Source: an uncultured Spirochaetia bacterium (lineage in GTDB: Bacteria; Spirochaetota; CALGPD01). From it: 7,134 bases of DNA. Location of the stretch: positions 1 to 7,134 of the forward strand of contig CALGPD010000406.1 of assembly GCA_937960625.1 (NCBI GenBank), read 5' to 3'. Every line of letters starts with the position of its first letter. Position 1 is the first letter of the stretch. The notes under the pieces were generated by a model, which was given only the letters and a program-made list of their open reading frames with translations, had not been told where the DNA came from and made no database searches. Position numbers and translations under genes: made by a program. Of this stretch, positions 1-5,980 are shown one piece after another.

Positions 1-70
1 TGTTGAAAAATTTAATGAAATTCAAGGTTTGAACAGTAAGCTTTATAATTTTCTGGATAAACTCGAATAA
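1..70 (+). CDS. C-terminal tail of an unidentified protein (5' end outside window)
   Basis: A + strand frame is open from base 2 to a TAA stop at 68-70 and encodes 22 residues ending in NFLDKLE. The heptad-like spacing of L, Y, F and L with charged residues between them suggests the end of an amphipathic helix or coiled coil. The frame enters from the left edge, so the start and the function cannot be seen. The next gene converges on it, with only 31 bases between the two stop codons. That fits a real gene end, but 22 open codons in AT-rich DNA is modest evidence. Confidence 0.45.
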   Translation, partial: VEKFNEIQGLNSKLYNFLDKLE

Positions 71-82
71 ATTTTAATTCTT

Positions 83-101
83 AATTCAACTTGATTGAAT
101 T
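83..101. terminator. weak inverted repeat between convergent genes
   Basis: AATTCAA (83-89) and TTGAATT (95-101) form a perfect 7-bp stem with a 5-base loop. It lies between the tail gene ending at 70 and the convergent gene ending at 102. T-rich sequence follows on the + strand (TTATTTTACTTTTATG). The stem is AT-rich and there is no clean T run, so it is at best a weak bidirectional terminator. Confidence 0.3.
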
Positions 102-1034
102 TTATTTTACTTTTATGCCAAAGTGCTCAAATACCCTTAGCACACGTAAAGTATTCCACCGGCTGGGTTTTCCGGCTTTTTCCATTTCAAAGTGCACCTT
201 GCCCGGATGTTTTGCTTGAACTGTCCATGTTCCATCTTTCCCGCGTTTTTGAATTAAAATATCAATAGCGTCTCGCATTCTTTCATCGTAATTAACACCG
301 GCAAAGTAAAAGTATTCAAGGCAGCGTAAAATGTCATAATACCATCGGCAGGGGTAGGTTAGTTTTAGAAACTTTTTGTTTATAATTTCTCCGGTTTTAT
401 CTGATTTATAAAGCCGGTGAATTAAAATAAATTCTTCTGATTGTTTTGAAATTTTTAATAGCTCTTCCATTCTATATTTATATCCATTTTTTATATATTC
501 ATTTATGCCTTCCAATATGGATATGGTTGTGTGTAGCGAGCTATGTATAGCTCCGCTTCTATTAGAACAACAATTAAATCCGCCATCCGCCATTTGTTGA
601 CTGATAATAGTATCAACAAGGGATTTAAGTTTTTTAGCTTCAGTTTTAAAATAGCTTGCATAATTTATTACCATGCCGTTTATACAAACATCACTTTTTC
701 GTTTTTTCCCGCCCGGGTCAATTCCGCCGTCTAATGCTTTTTCATGATCTAGTATCAAATCGACCGTGTTTTTTATTTTTGCGTTGTCAGGATGAATACC
801 GAGATTTTTTAAGTCAAGTAAAGTGTAGTGCGTAGAAATCCACTTTGGCTGATAAAACCTTTGCCCCCAATGACCGTTTTGATTCCGCATACTTAAAAAT
901 TGTTTACCCCATCCCTGAACAGCAATCTTTTTTTGTAAATCAGGCTTTTCTTGGTCTAATAAATCTCTATAAGTCTGGTATTGTATTGAAACATCGCCGG
1001 ATAGCAGCCAGTTTATTATTTCATTTTTATTCAT
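102..1034 (-). CDS. prenyltransferase/squalene-cyclase-repeat (alpha/alpha-barrel) protein, function unknown
   Basis: Encodes about 310 residues with repeats typical of the squalene-cyclase/prenyltransferase alpha-barrel fold. QW-like turns sit at residues 50-57 (RNQNGHWG), 150-153 (DGGF) and 266-270 (KDGTW, in a QKRGKDGTW context), with a further DGGID turn at 102-106. Other stretches look like conserved family blocks: STHYTLLDLKNL, SDVCINGM, HSSLHTT and SRWNTLRVLRV. The DxDD acid motif of class II terpene cyclases is not visible, nor are prenyltransferase zinc ligands in an obvious arrangement, so no reaction is assigned. There is no signal peptide or membrane segment, so it is probably cytosolic. 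I chose the ATG at 1034. A GTG four codons upstream (1046) is possible, but it has no ribosome binding site, whereas AAAGTGGGT precedes the ATG. The gene diverges from the dehydrogenase at 1183. From memory, similar proteins are sometimes labelled NifH in databases. Nothing here supports that: there is no P-loop and no Fe-S cysteine pattern. Confidence 0.85.
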   Translation of the reverse strand: MNKNEIINWLLSGDVSIQYQTYRDLLDQEKPDLQKKIAVQGWGKQFLSMRNQNGHWGQRFYQPKWISTHYTLLDLKNLGIHPDNAKIKNTVDLILDHEKALDGGIDPGGKKRKSDVCINGMVINYASYFKTEAKKLKSLVDTIISQQMADGGFNCCSNRSGAIHSSLHTTISILEGINEYIKNGYKYRMEELLKISKQSEEFILIHRLYKSDKTGEIINKKFLKLTYPCRWYYDILRCLEYFYFAGVNYDERMRDAIDILIQKRGKDGTWTVQAKHPGKVHFEMEKAGKPSRWNTLRVLRVFEHFGIKVK

Positions 1035-1046
1035 TTTATGACCCAC

Positions 1047-1182
1047 TTTATATTGATTTTAATCTTTGTTAAAAAATAAAGAAATTAAAATTAAAGTTTT
1101 GCTAATTAATTCATAACATTTTTTTCAAACTCATGTCAATTTATTATATTTTTTATCTATTTAATGATCTAGTGAGGTAAAT
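1047..1182. other. divergent intergenic region
   Basis: This 136-base AT-rich gap separates the - strand alpha-barrel gene from the + strand dehydrogenase and must hold both promoters. The + strand side has a TATTATATT element and a good ribosome binding site (GAGG at 1174-1177, five bases before the ATG). On the - strand I found no convincing -35/-10 pair, only AT-rich candidates such as TATAAA very close to the start. Confidence 0.5.
1142..1150 (+). promoter_or_regulatory. candidate -10-like element TATTATATT of the dehydrogenase gene
   Basis: The nonamer TATTATATT ends 32 bases before the ATG at 1183. The same nonamer precedes the small cysteine-rich gene (34 bases) and the membrane-protein gene (27 bases). 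The position and the TATATT or TATTAT core fit a sigma-70-type -10 box. No matching -35 hexamer is clear; TTTCAA at 1123-1128 is a poor match. Chance occurrence in AT-rich DNA remains possible. Confidence 0.4.
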
Positions 1183-2217
1183 ATGTTGGTACTCGTTACC
1201 GGTGGTTCCGGTTTTTTAGGTATAAATTTAATCCGTTTTCTTTTAGATAAAGGGCATAAAGTCAGGTCATTAGACCTTGAACCTTTTGAATATCCTGAAA
1301 AAAATAAAATTGAAAGTATTGTCGGTGATATTAGAAATGAAAAAACCGTGGATGAATGCATGAAGGGAGTTAAACAGGTAGTGCATTGTGCGGCGGCTCT
1401 GCCTTTATATTCAAAAGAAGAGATTTTTTCCACAGATGTTGACGGCGCCCGAATAGTGTTCGAAACCGCACAGAGGCATAAAGTTGACCGCGTTGTTAAT
1501 ATTTCATCCACTGCGGTGTATGGAGTACCGGACCATCATCCTCTATATGAAACGGATAAACTCGTTGGCGTGGGCCATTATGGCGAAGCAAAAATTCAGG
1601 CTGAAGGTATTGCTCAATCTTTACGGGAGCAGGGTATGTGTATTTCAATAATACGGCCTAAGTCTTTTATCGGCCCCGAGAGATTGGGTGTTTTTGCGTT
1701 ATTTTATGACTGGGCAAAAGACGGCCATGGATTTCCAATGATAGGAAGCGGCAAAAACCGTTATCAACTACTTGATGTTGAAGATTTATGTCAGGCAATT
1801 TATTTATGTATGAGTCTTAAAAAAGACGTTGTAAATGATACTTTCAATATTGGTGCTAAAGATTTTACTACTATGAGAGAAGACTATCAGGCAGTGCTAG
1901 ACTATGCTGGTTTTGGCAAGAAAATAAAAGGTATGCCTAGATGGATGGTTATTCCTGCTTTAAAAGTACTTGAGTTTTTTAAACTTTCTCCTTTATATAA
2001 GTGGGTGTATGAAACTGCAGGTAAAGATTCATTTGTATCAATTGAAAAAGCGGAAGAAATTTTAGGATTTAAACCAAAGCATTCAAACAAAGATGCATTA
2101 ATACGGAATTATAAATGGTATATTGATAATCTGGCAAATTTTCAGGATAAGACCGGAGTTTCTCACAGAGTACCTTGGAAACAGGGGATATTAAAAGTAT
2201 TTAAAAAGTTTTTTTAA
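1183..2217 (+). CDS. NAD(P)-dependent epimerase/dehydratase, extended SDR family
   Basis: A 344-residue Rossmann-fold oxidoreductase of the extended short-chain dehydrogenase class. The dinucleotide-binding glycine motif TGGSGFLG is at residues 6-13. Asp31, at the end of the second strand, suggests NAD preference over NADP. GDI at 48-50 and HCAAALP at 68-74 are typical strand-loop elements. The catalytic set is Ser108/Ser109 (ISSTAVYG) with Tyr133-x3-Lys137 (YGEAK). RPKSFIGPERLG (158-169) is the usual substrate-side loop. The length is normal for nucleotide-sugar epimerases and 3-beta-hydroxysteroid-dehydrogenase-like enzymes, and the sequence alone does not choose between them. The C-terminus (about 331-344) is short, basic and aromatic (WKQGILKVFKKFF) and could be an amphipathic membrane-touching helix. 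The start is supported by GAGG five bases upstream. No sugar or lipid biosynthesis genes lie beside it to name the substrate. Confidence 0.9.
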   Translation: MLVLVTGGSGFLGINLIRFLLDKGHKVRSLDLEPFEYPEKNKIESIVGDIRNEKTVDECMKGVKQVVHCAAALPLYSKEEIFSTDVDGARIVFETAQRHKVDRVVNISSTAVYGVPDHHPLYETDKLVGVGHYGEAKIQAEGIAQSLREQGMCISIIRPKSFIGPERLGVFALFYDWAKDGHGFPMIGSGKNRYQLLDVEDLCQAIYLCMSLKKDVVNDTFNIGAKDFTTMREDYQAVLDYAGFGKKIKGMPRWMVIPALKVLEFFKLSPLYKWVYETAGKDSFVSIEKAEEILGFKPKHSNKDALIRNYKWYIDNLANFQDKTGVSHRVPWKQGILKVFKKFF

Positions 2218-2266
2218 TAAATTTTACATATTTAGCTTATTTAGCTTTTTATAGCGTTTGAAATGT

Positions 2267-2275
2267 TATTATATT
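2267..2275 (+). promoter_or_regulatory. candidate -10-like element TATTATATT of the small cysteine-rich gene
   Basis: The second copy of TATTATATT ends 34 bases before the preferred ATG at 2310. It lies in the 92-base gap after the dehydrogenase gene, so the small gene may have its own promoter. A TTGAAA at 2258-2263 looks like a -35 box but is too close to this element to pair with it. It would have to pair with TAATAA at 2281-2286 (17-base spacing), a poor -10 match. Confidence 0.35.
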
Positions 2276-2299
2276 AATAATAATAAATATTTAAATAAT

Positions 2300-2304
2300 G
2301 GGGA
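2300..2304 (+). promoter_or_regulatory. ribosome binding site GGGGA that decides the start of the small gene
   Basis: GGGGA lies five bases before the ATG at 2310 and overlaps the alternative upstream ATG at 2298. The upstream ATG has only A/T sequence before it. This spacing favours initiation at 2310. Confidence 0.55.
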
Positions 2305-2309
2305 TTATT

Positions 2310-2498
2310 ATGGATTGTCCAAATTTATCAGGTTGTCCTTTTCCGGAGTTAACTGCAGATAATGCGGAAGAATGCTGGAAGATGTTGTTTTGCCATGGAG
2401 ATTCAGTTCATGGATATAATGATTGCTCAAGGTATCAATTTAAAGAAATGTACGGCGCAAAGCCGCCTGTTGAATTATTACCAACGAGTGATTTTTAA
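2310..2498 (+). CDS. small cysteine-rich protein, function unknown
   Basis: Encodes 62 residues beginning MDCPNLSGCPFPEL and ending in an LLPTSDF tail. Five cysteines fall at residues 3, 9, 22, 28 and 39, in the pattern Cys-x5-Cys-Pro-Phe, then Cys-x5-Cys-His-Gly, then Cys-x-Arg-Tyr. A GAKPPVELLP segment follows. This closely resembles a family of short proteins I recall from anaerobic bacteria, with C-x5-CPFF near the start, YC-x-G...CARY in the middle and G..VP..L.P at the end. I could not check this. Cysteines and a histidine so spaced suggest a bound metal or cluster, or a disulfide-stabilised fold; no ligand has been shown. There is no signal peptide or membrane helix. An ATG at 2298 would add four residues but lacks a ribosome binding site. 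The gene follows the dehydrogenase on the same strand after 92 bases and converges on the DNA methyltransferase gene. Confidence 0.8.
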   Translation: MDCPNLSGCPFPELTADNAEECWKMLFCHGDSVHGYNDCSRYQFKEMYGAKPPVELLPTSDF

Positions 2499-2523
2499 TT
2501 ATTAATAAATATTAAAAAATATT
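2491..2523. other. AT-only inverted repeats between convergent genes
   Basis: The 23-base gap between the stop of the small cysteine-rich gene and the stop of the DNA methyltransferase gene is entirely A/T. It contains the palindrome TTATTAATAA (2499-2508) and AATATT repeated around AAAA (2508-2523). TTTTTAAT (2492-2499) can also pair with ATTAAAAA (2511-2518). Without a GC stem this is poor terminator material, but it is the only candidate between these converging genes. Confidence 0.25.
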
Positions 2524-3514
2524 AGCAGCATAGTTTTACAATACCGTCATAAGTTGTTTTATCCAATTCTTTACATGCCTGGATGCAGAAATCATAGTTC
2601 AGTTCTATACCGGTAAATCTGCGCCCGAGTTTTTTAGCGGCTGTACACGTTGTTCCTATTCCGCAAAACGGATCAAGAATTATATCACCGGAAAAGCCGT
2701 GTTCTTTTGATTTAGCAAATGAATACATTGAAATAAGCCTGTTGGGTAATGCTTCGGGAAACGGCGCGGGGTGCAGCTTTCTTTTAACATCTTTTGGGTA
2801 AATGTTCCAGACTTGTTTTGTCAAATCGAGCCATTGTTTTTGGCTTAGTTTACTTTTAAGTTTTATTTGTTTATTTATAATTTCAGGTTTACCGGGTTTA
2901 ACGAAAACGTTTATAAACTCAATAGTATTTTGCTCATAAAGGTTTGGTGGAAACGGATATGAGCCGAACATTTTTTCCGTTGTTTGTTTTTGCCATATAA
3001 AAAGGCTGTATCTGTTAAGTTTAGTATTATTCAGTATTGTAAACTCAATATCGTTATTTATATTTTTTAAATGCCTGGTATGCTGGTCATTAATAACGTT
3101 TTTGGAAATTGGCATTATAGGTGTTTGTATGCATAACTTTCCGTTTGGTTTTAAAACCCGTTCACACTGTTTCCATACCTGTAGCAAATTGTTCAGATAA
3201 TCTTTATAAGTGCTTTGCCCGTATTGTCCGTTTACTCCGTAATCCACGATATTCCAATACGGCGGGCTTGTGATGATACATTTAATTGAATTATCCGGTA
3301 TTTTCTGCATTGCATATAGAGAATCACTGTTTATAATTTTATCCGTTGTATTATTTAGATTTATTAAATCATTTTTTGTAATAAAAATGTTTTCCGGGTT
3401 TGAATAATCAGCTTTGCTTTTACTTGAAATAAATACTCTTAAACTTGGTGATATTTTAGTCGGTTTTTTAGAAATGATTCTTTTTTCAGGTTGAGATACA
3501 TTAATGGTTTTCAT
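2522..3514 (-). CDS. beta-class site-specific DNA methyltransferase (N4-cytosine or N6-adenine), apparently orphan
   Basis: A 330-residue SAM-dependent DNA amino-methyltransferase. The catalytic motif IV, TSPPYW, is at residues 82-87, preceded by a DS...IPDNSIKCIITSPPY block. The SAM-binding motif I, DPFCGIGTT, lies near the C-terminus at 281-289, followed by GIELN at 302-306. HPAPFPEALP at 248-257 is a block shared by this family. The order IV before I marks the beta class. SPPY is commonest in N4-cytosine enzymes but occurs in N6-adenine ones, so the target base is open. Residues 115-280 contain a Lys-rich, Asn-rich stretch that probably includes target recognition. The first 55 residues are basic and Ser/Lys-rich, and lie outside the usual fold. 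The start is the only ATG upstream of the core, although it has no clear ribosome binding site. The gene lies 50 bases downstream of the LCM-type methyltransferase. No endonuclease gene is adjacent. The protein ends in Cys-Cys. Confidence 0.93.
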   Translation of the reverse strand: MKTINVSQPEKRIISKKPTKISPSLRVFISSKSKADYSNPENIFITKNDLINLNNTTDKIINSDSLYAMQKIPDNSIKCIITSPPYWNIVDYGVNGQYGQSTYKDYLNNLLQVWKQCERVLKPNGKLCIQTPIMPISKNVINDQHTRHLKNINNDIEFTILNNTKLNRYSLFIWQKQTTEKMFGSYPFPPNLYEQNTIEFINVFVKPGKPEIINKQIKLKSKLSQKQWLDLTKQVWNIYPKDVKRKLHPAPFPEALPNRLISMYSFAKSKEHGFSGDIILDPFCGIGTTCTAAKKLGRRFTGIELNYDFCIQACKELDKTTYDGIVKLCC

Positions 3515-3564
3515 TTTATTTATATCGGTAGAATTAAAATTAATTTAATACAGGACAGATGTTT

Positions 3565-4368
3565 TTAAGATATTTTAAATAATCCCACCCGGATAAAGTC
3601 TTTAACTTTTGGGAAAGTGTCAAGCGCAGTTCTCCATTTTTCAGATAATCTGTTAAAACACAAATCGGTTTGATACCATTCCTGTTCAAACTTTAATTTA
3701 TCATGCCAGTTTTCAATTTTATCCCAGCTATCTACAGCCCATTTGAAAGGAGTTTTTTCCCAATCAACAGCATGGGGTTTATCACCAAATTGTATGAATA
3801 AACTAGAAACAACGTCAAACATTAAATATGAATTTTTAAAGCGGTTTGCGATTTTATTGAATAATTGTTTAATTTTTTCATCTTCAAAATAAAGAAATAA
3901 ACCTTCTGCAAAAATAAATATGTTTTCATTTTCAGGAATATATTTAAACCATTCTGTGTTAAATGCGTCTGCTCTAACATTAAATTGGTTGACATGGGGT
4001 TCTAAAACCTGCTCTTGGAAGTCTATTGCTTGGGGAAGGTCTATATTAAACCATTTGATTTTTTCGTTGTTTAATCTATAAAATCTGGTATTCAATCCGG
4101 CTCCTATGCTGATTACGCAACCCTGCGGATTTAATTTAATATAATTATCAATCGCATTATCGAAAATTATCGTTCTCGCGGCAACGGATATTTGCTGGTC
4201 AGGTTCAACTTTAATTCTATGAAAATCAAAGTCAATTTTATTTATAATTTTTTCATACAGCGGGTCATTGAGCAATCCGTCCTGTTCCATACTTTCACGG
4301 TAGCGGTAGTATAGCGTTATTAACATTGTGTATGGAACATCTTTAAGTTTCCTGATAGAAATATTCAT
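3565..4368 (-). CDS. class I SAM-dependent methyltransferase, LCM/TcmP type
   Basis: A 267-residue protein of the leucine-carboxyl-methyltransferase/TcmP-like O-methyltransferase family. The signature blocks are in order. AARTIIFDNAI (63-73) includes the arginine that binds the SAM carboxylate in this family. SIGAGLNTRFYRL (87-99) is the glycine-rich SAM loop. WFNIDLP (106-112) contains the acidic residue at the end of the second strand (Asp110). FAEGLFLYF (153-161) is the conserved EG-LYF block. The family methylates carboxyl or hydroxyl groups of proteins or small molecules such as polyketides; the substrate here is unknown. The length is normal and there is no signal peptide. The start ATG has AAAGGA about nine bases upstream. 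It is the promoter-proximal gene of a likely two-gene transcript with the DNA methyltransferase, 50 bases apart. It diverges from the membrane-protein gene at 4532. A second O-methyl or polyketide gene is not present to support natural-product synthesis. Confidence 0.88.
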   Translation of the reverse strand: MNISIRKLKDVPYTMLITLYYRYRESMEQDGLLNDPLYEKIINKIDFDFHRIKVEPDQQISVAARTIIFDNAIDNYIKLNPQGCVISIGAGLNTRFYRLNNEKIKWFNIDLPQAIDFQEQVLEPHVNQFNVRADAFNTEWFKYIPENENIFIFAEGLFLYFEDEKIKQLFNKIANRFKNSYLMFDVVSSLFIQFGDKPHAVDWEKTPFKWAVDSWDKIENWHDKLKFEQEWYQTDLCFNRLSEKWRTALDTFPKVKDFIRVGLFKIS

Positions 4369-4405
4369 AATTGATTTATCCTTTAAAAATGCTTAACTGT
4401 TAATA

Positions 4406-4411
4406 ATTGTA
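4406..4411 (-). promoter_or_regulatory. candidate -10 box TACAAT of the LCM-type methyltransferase gene
   Basis: On the - strand TACAAT lies 37 bases before the ATG at 4368, a good distance for a sigma-70 -10 box (five of six matches to TATAAT). The best -35 candidate, TTGCAT (complement of 4431-4436), is a weak match at a long 19-base spacing. The TTACGTAA repeat sits between the two. Confidence 0.35.
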
Positions 4412-4416
4412 TTCTA

Positions 4417-4430
4417 TTACGTAACGTAAC
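4417..4430. promoter_or_regulatory. operator-like palindrome/tandem TTACGTAACGTAAC
   Basis: An 8-bp perfect palindrome TTACGTAA (4417-4424) overlaps a tandem ACGTA-ACGTA repeat (4419-4428) in the gap between divergent genes. It falls just upstream of the candidate -10 box of the - strand methyltransferase gene, where a repressor would block polymerase. Its CG-containing composition stands out from the surrounding A/T. No regulator gene is adjacent, so this is an inference from position and symmetry only. Confidence 0.3.
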
Positions 4431-4495
4431 ATGCAAGTAAAAAAATTCTATATTCTTAATATTTTCTTAAAATAGTGAACTAAAAGATTTTGGTG

Positions 4496-4504
4496 TATTA
4501 TATT
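4496..4504 (+). promoter_or_regulatory. candidate -10-like element TATTATATT of the membrane-protein gene
   Basis: The third copy of TATTATATT, extended to TATTATATTATATAG, ends 27 bases before the ATG at 4532. No clear -35 hexamer lies 16-18 bases upstream. Confidence 0.4.
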
Positions 4505-4531
4505 ATATAGTAGTAATGTTTAGGAGTTATC

Positions 4532-5950
4532 ATGATAAAGTTCGTTTTAAAAAGATTTTTCTATTGGATGAAATATGAACCTGTAATTGGTTTGTTAATG
4601 ATAATAGCTGCTGTGGTTTTGTTTTTAACAGCTTTCAGAAAACGGAAACCAAAAGATGATGCAAGTTTCTGGCAATGGACAAGGAGTATTCTCGAAGCAG
4701 TTGGAACAGCGCTTTTATTTTTAGGCCTTTTATGGGCTTTTAGGTCAATTTTAAACGATAACTATAGAACTTTTAGACGAACTCATGGAAGGGTTTCTTC
4801 TGTAAATTACCAAAGCGTAAAAACTATATGGGGTAGGCCGCACAGGCAAAAAGAAATAAAAGTTTATCACTATATTGAAAAGGAATTTAAAAAAGAAATC
4901 AGAAGAAGTGACCCGACTTTGCCCCCGATATATAAAATTGTTAAGAAAAAAGTTAACATTGAGCAGAACAGTATATTGAGTTCAAAAGGCTATGTCGAAA
5001 TGATATTAAATAAACGCAAAAAGGGCAGCGCTTATTACAGCGGATATGAAGCTAAGTTTTTTATGGAATATGAGATTATAAATGATTCGGAGCATAAAAC
5101 ACAAGCCCGGTTCTATTTCCCCCGTTCTGCAAGGCAGGTATTGACTGAAAATTTTAATATTTTGGAAAACGGAAAAAATATTTCCCGTAATTTACGCTTT
5201 TATTCCCGGGGTGTAAGCTGGAAAAGAGAGATGAAACCGGGAGAAAAAATTATCGTTACTGTTAGTTTTACTTTCCGTGGAATAGAATTATTTTATTATC
5301 AGATTCCAACTCCCCGCGAAATAAAAAACTTTGAATTTAAATTGATAGCTAAAGGTATAAGTAAATCCGAGATTAATTATCCTGAAGGGTGTATTACACC
5401 AAAACAGATTACTAAATCCAAAGACGGAAACGGAGTAGTGCTGAAATGGACGCTTGATAAATCAATAACAACAGCGGGCATGGGTATTTCATTGCCAAAG
5501 CCGGGCCAGCCCGGTGCAAGAGTCAGCAGAGTGCTTGCAAACAGCCCTTATGCTTTAATGATATTGATAGTAACTATTTTTCTATCTTTTTTGATTCTTA
5601 ACTTTAATATTGATTTTCTGAGGATTTCTTTATTAGCCGGCGCATATTCTGTAATGTTTATGCTTATGTCGTCGTTAAGTGATTTTCTTTTGGGTTTTTG
5701 GGGGACTTTGATTTTAGGCGCGATAATTGTAACGGGTTTAAGTTATCTATTATACCGCAAACATGAATCAAATTTATTAAAGGTTATTATTTTAGCATTA
5801 ACAGGGTTTTTCTCGTTTATCTATCCGTTAATCGGATTGCTTTCTGATTACCGTGAATCTTTTAAAGGCATTGTTGTAATAGTTATAATAATGTATTTAT
5901 TTTTTATATCTTTATATTCCCGTGTTAAAAAGACAGATGATTTAATTTAG
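4532..5950 (+). CDS. polytopic inner-membrane protein with large extracytoplasmic domain, CreD-like layout
   Basis: A 472-residue membrane protein. Hydrophobic segments lie at about 17-35 and 53-73. A soluble stretch of about 265 residues (75-338), rich in Lys, Tyr and beta-strand-like sequence, follows. Five more segments lie at about 339-358, 363-383, 385-407, 415-437 and 445-463, with a short charged tail. The basic loop between the first two segments (RKRKPK, 36-41) should be cytoplasmic, which places the large domain outside the cytoplasm. An N-terminal anchor, one big outer domain and a cluster of closely spaced C-terminal helices recall the CreD inner-membrane protein family. The C-terminal helices with LLG-x-WG and LLSDY segments look similar, but I did not recognise a diagnostic motif, so the family call is tentative. 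Known CreD proteins belong to envelope-stress regulons. The start is firm: AGGAG ends five bases before the ATG. The stop is TAG, unlike most of the neighbouring genes. It converges on the histidine-kinase gene with a 12-base gap. Confidence 0.85.
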   Translation: MIKFVLKRFFYWMKYEPVIGLLMIIAAVVLFLTAFRKRKPKDDASFWQWTRSILEAVGTALLFLGLLWAFRSILNDNYRTFRRTHGRVSSVNYQSVKTIWGRPHRQKEIKVYHYIEKEFKKEIRRSDPTLPPIYKIVKKKVNIEQNSILSSKGYVEMILNKRKKGSAYYSGYEAKFFMEYEIINDSEHKTQARFYFPRSARQVLTENFNILENGKNISRNLRFYSRGVSWKREMKPGEKIIVTVSFTFRGIELFYYQIPTPREIKNFEFKLIAKGISKSEINYPEGCITPKQITKSKDGNGVVLKWTLDKSITTAGMGISLPKPGQPGARVSRVLANSPYALMILIVTIFLSFLILNFNIDFLRISLLAGAYSVMFMLMSSLSDFLLGFWGTLILGAIIVTGLSYLLYRKHESNLLKVIILALTGFFSFIYPLIGLLSDYRESFKGIVVIVIIMYLFFISLYSRVKKTDDLI

Positions 5951-5957
5951 TATATAG

Positions 5958-5980
5958 TTACCTTATTTATTTTGAGGTAA
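5958..5980. terminator. candidate bidirectional terminator hairpin between convergent genes
   Basis: TTACCTTA (5958-5965) pairs with TGAGGTAA (5973-5980), giving an 8-bp stem with one G-U pair and a 7-base T-rich loop. It overlaps the stop codon of the histidine-kinase gene and starts eight bases after the stop of the membrane-protein gene. There is no long T run on either side, so it is only a moderate terminator candidate. Confidence 0.4.

Noticed and set aside
543..734. Open + strand frame of 63 codons, and another at 845-1072
   Set aside because: Both lie antisense within the alpha-barrel gene, whose protein has clear family blocks. The shadow proteins are low-complexity (Ser/Phe/Ile-rich) and have no ribosome binding site.
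1161..1511. Open - strand frame of 116 codons, and another at 1902-2090
   Set aside because: Both are antisense to the dehydrogenase, whose Rossmann and YxxxK motifs are intact. The shadow frames show no domain.
102..2217. A hopanoid or sterol pathway made of the squalene-cyclase-fold protein and the neighbouring dehydrogenase
   Set aside because: The barrel protein is short and lacks the cyclase acid motif, the two genes are divergent rather than in one operon, and no other isoprenoid gene is present.
2229..2246. Perfect tandem of TATTTAGCT, two copies
   Set aside because: Only two 9-base copies in an AT-rich 3' region. No hairpin or further copies support a functional role.
2298..2309. 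Upstream ATG as the start of the small cysteine-rich protein
   Set aside because: Only A/T sequence precedes it, and the GGGGA ribosome binding site overlapping it is well spaced for the ATG at 2310.
2522..4368. A complete restriction-modification system
   Set aside because: The gene beside the DNA methyltransferase is a LCM-type methyltransferase with SAM-binding blocks, not an endonuclease, and no other neighbour looks like a nuclease.
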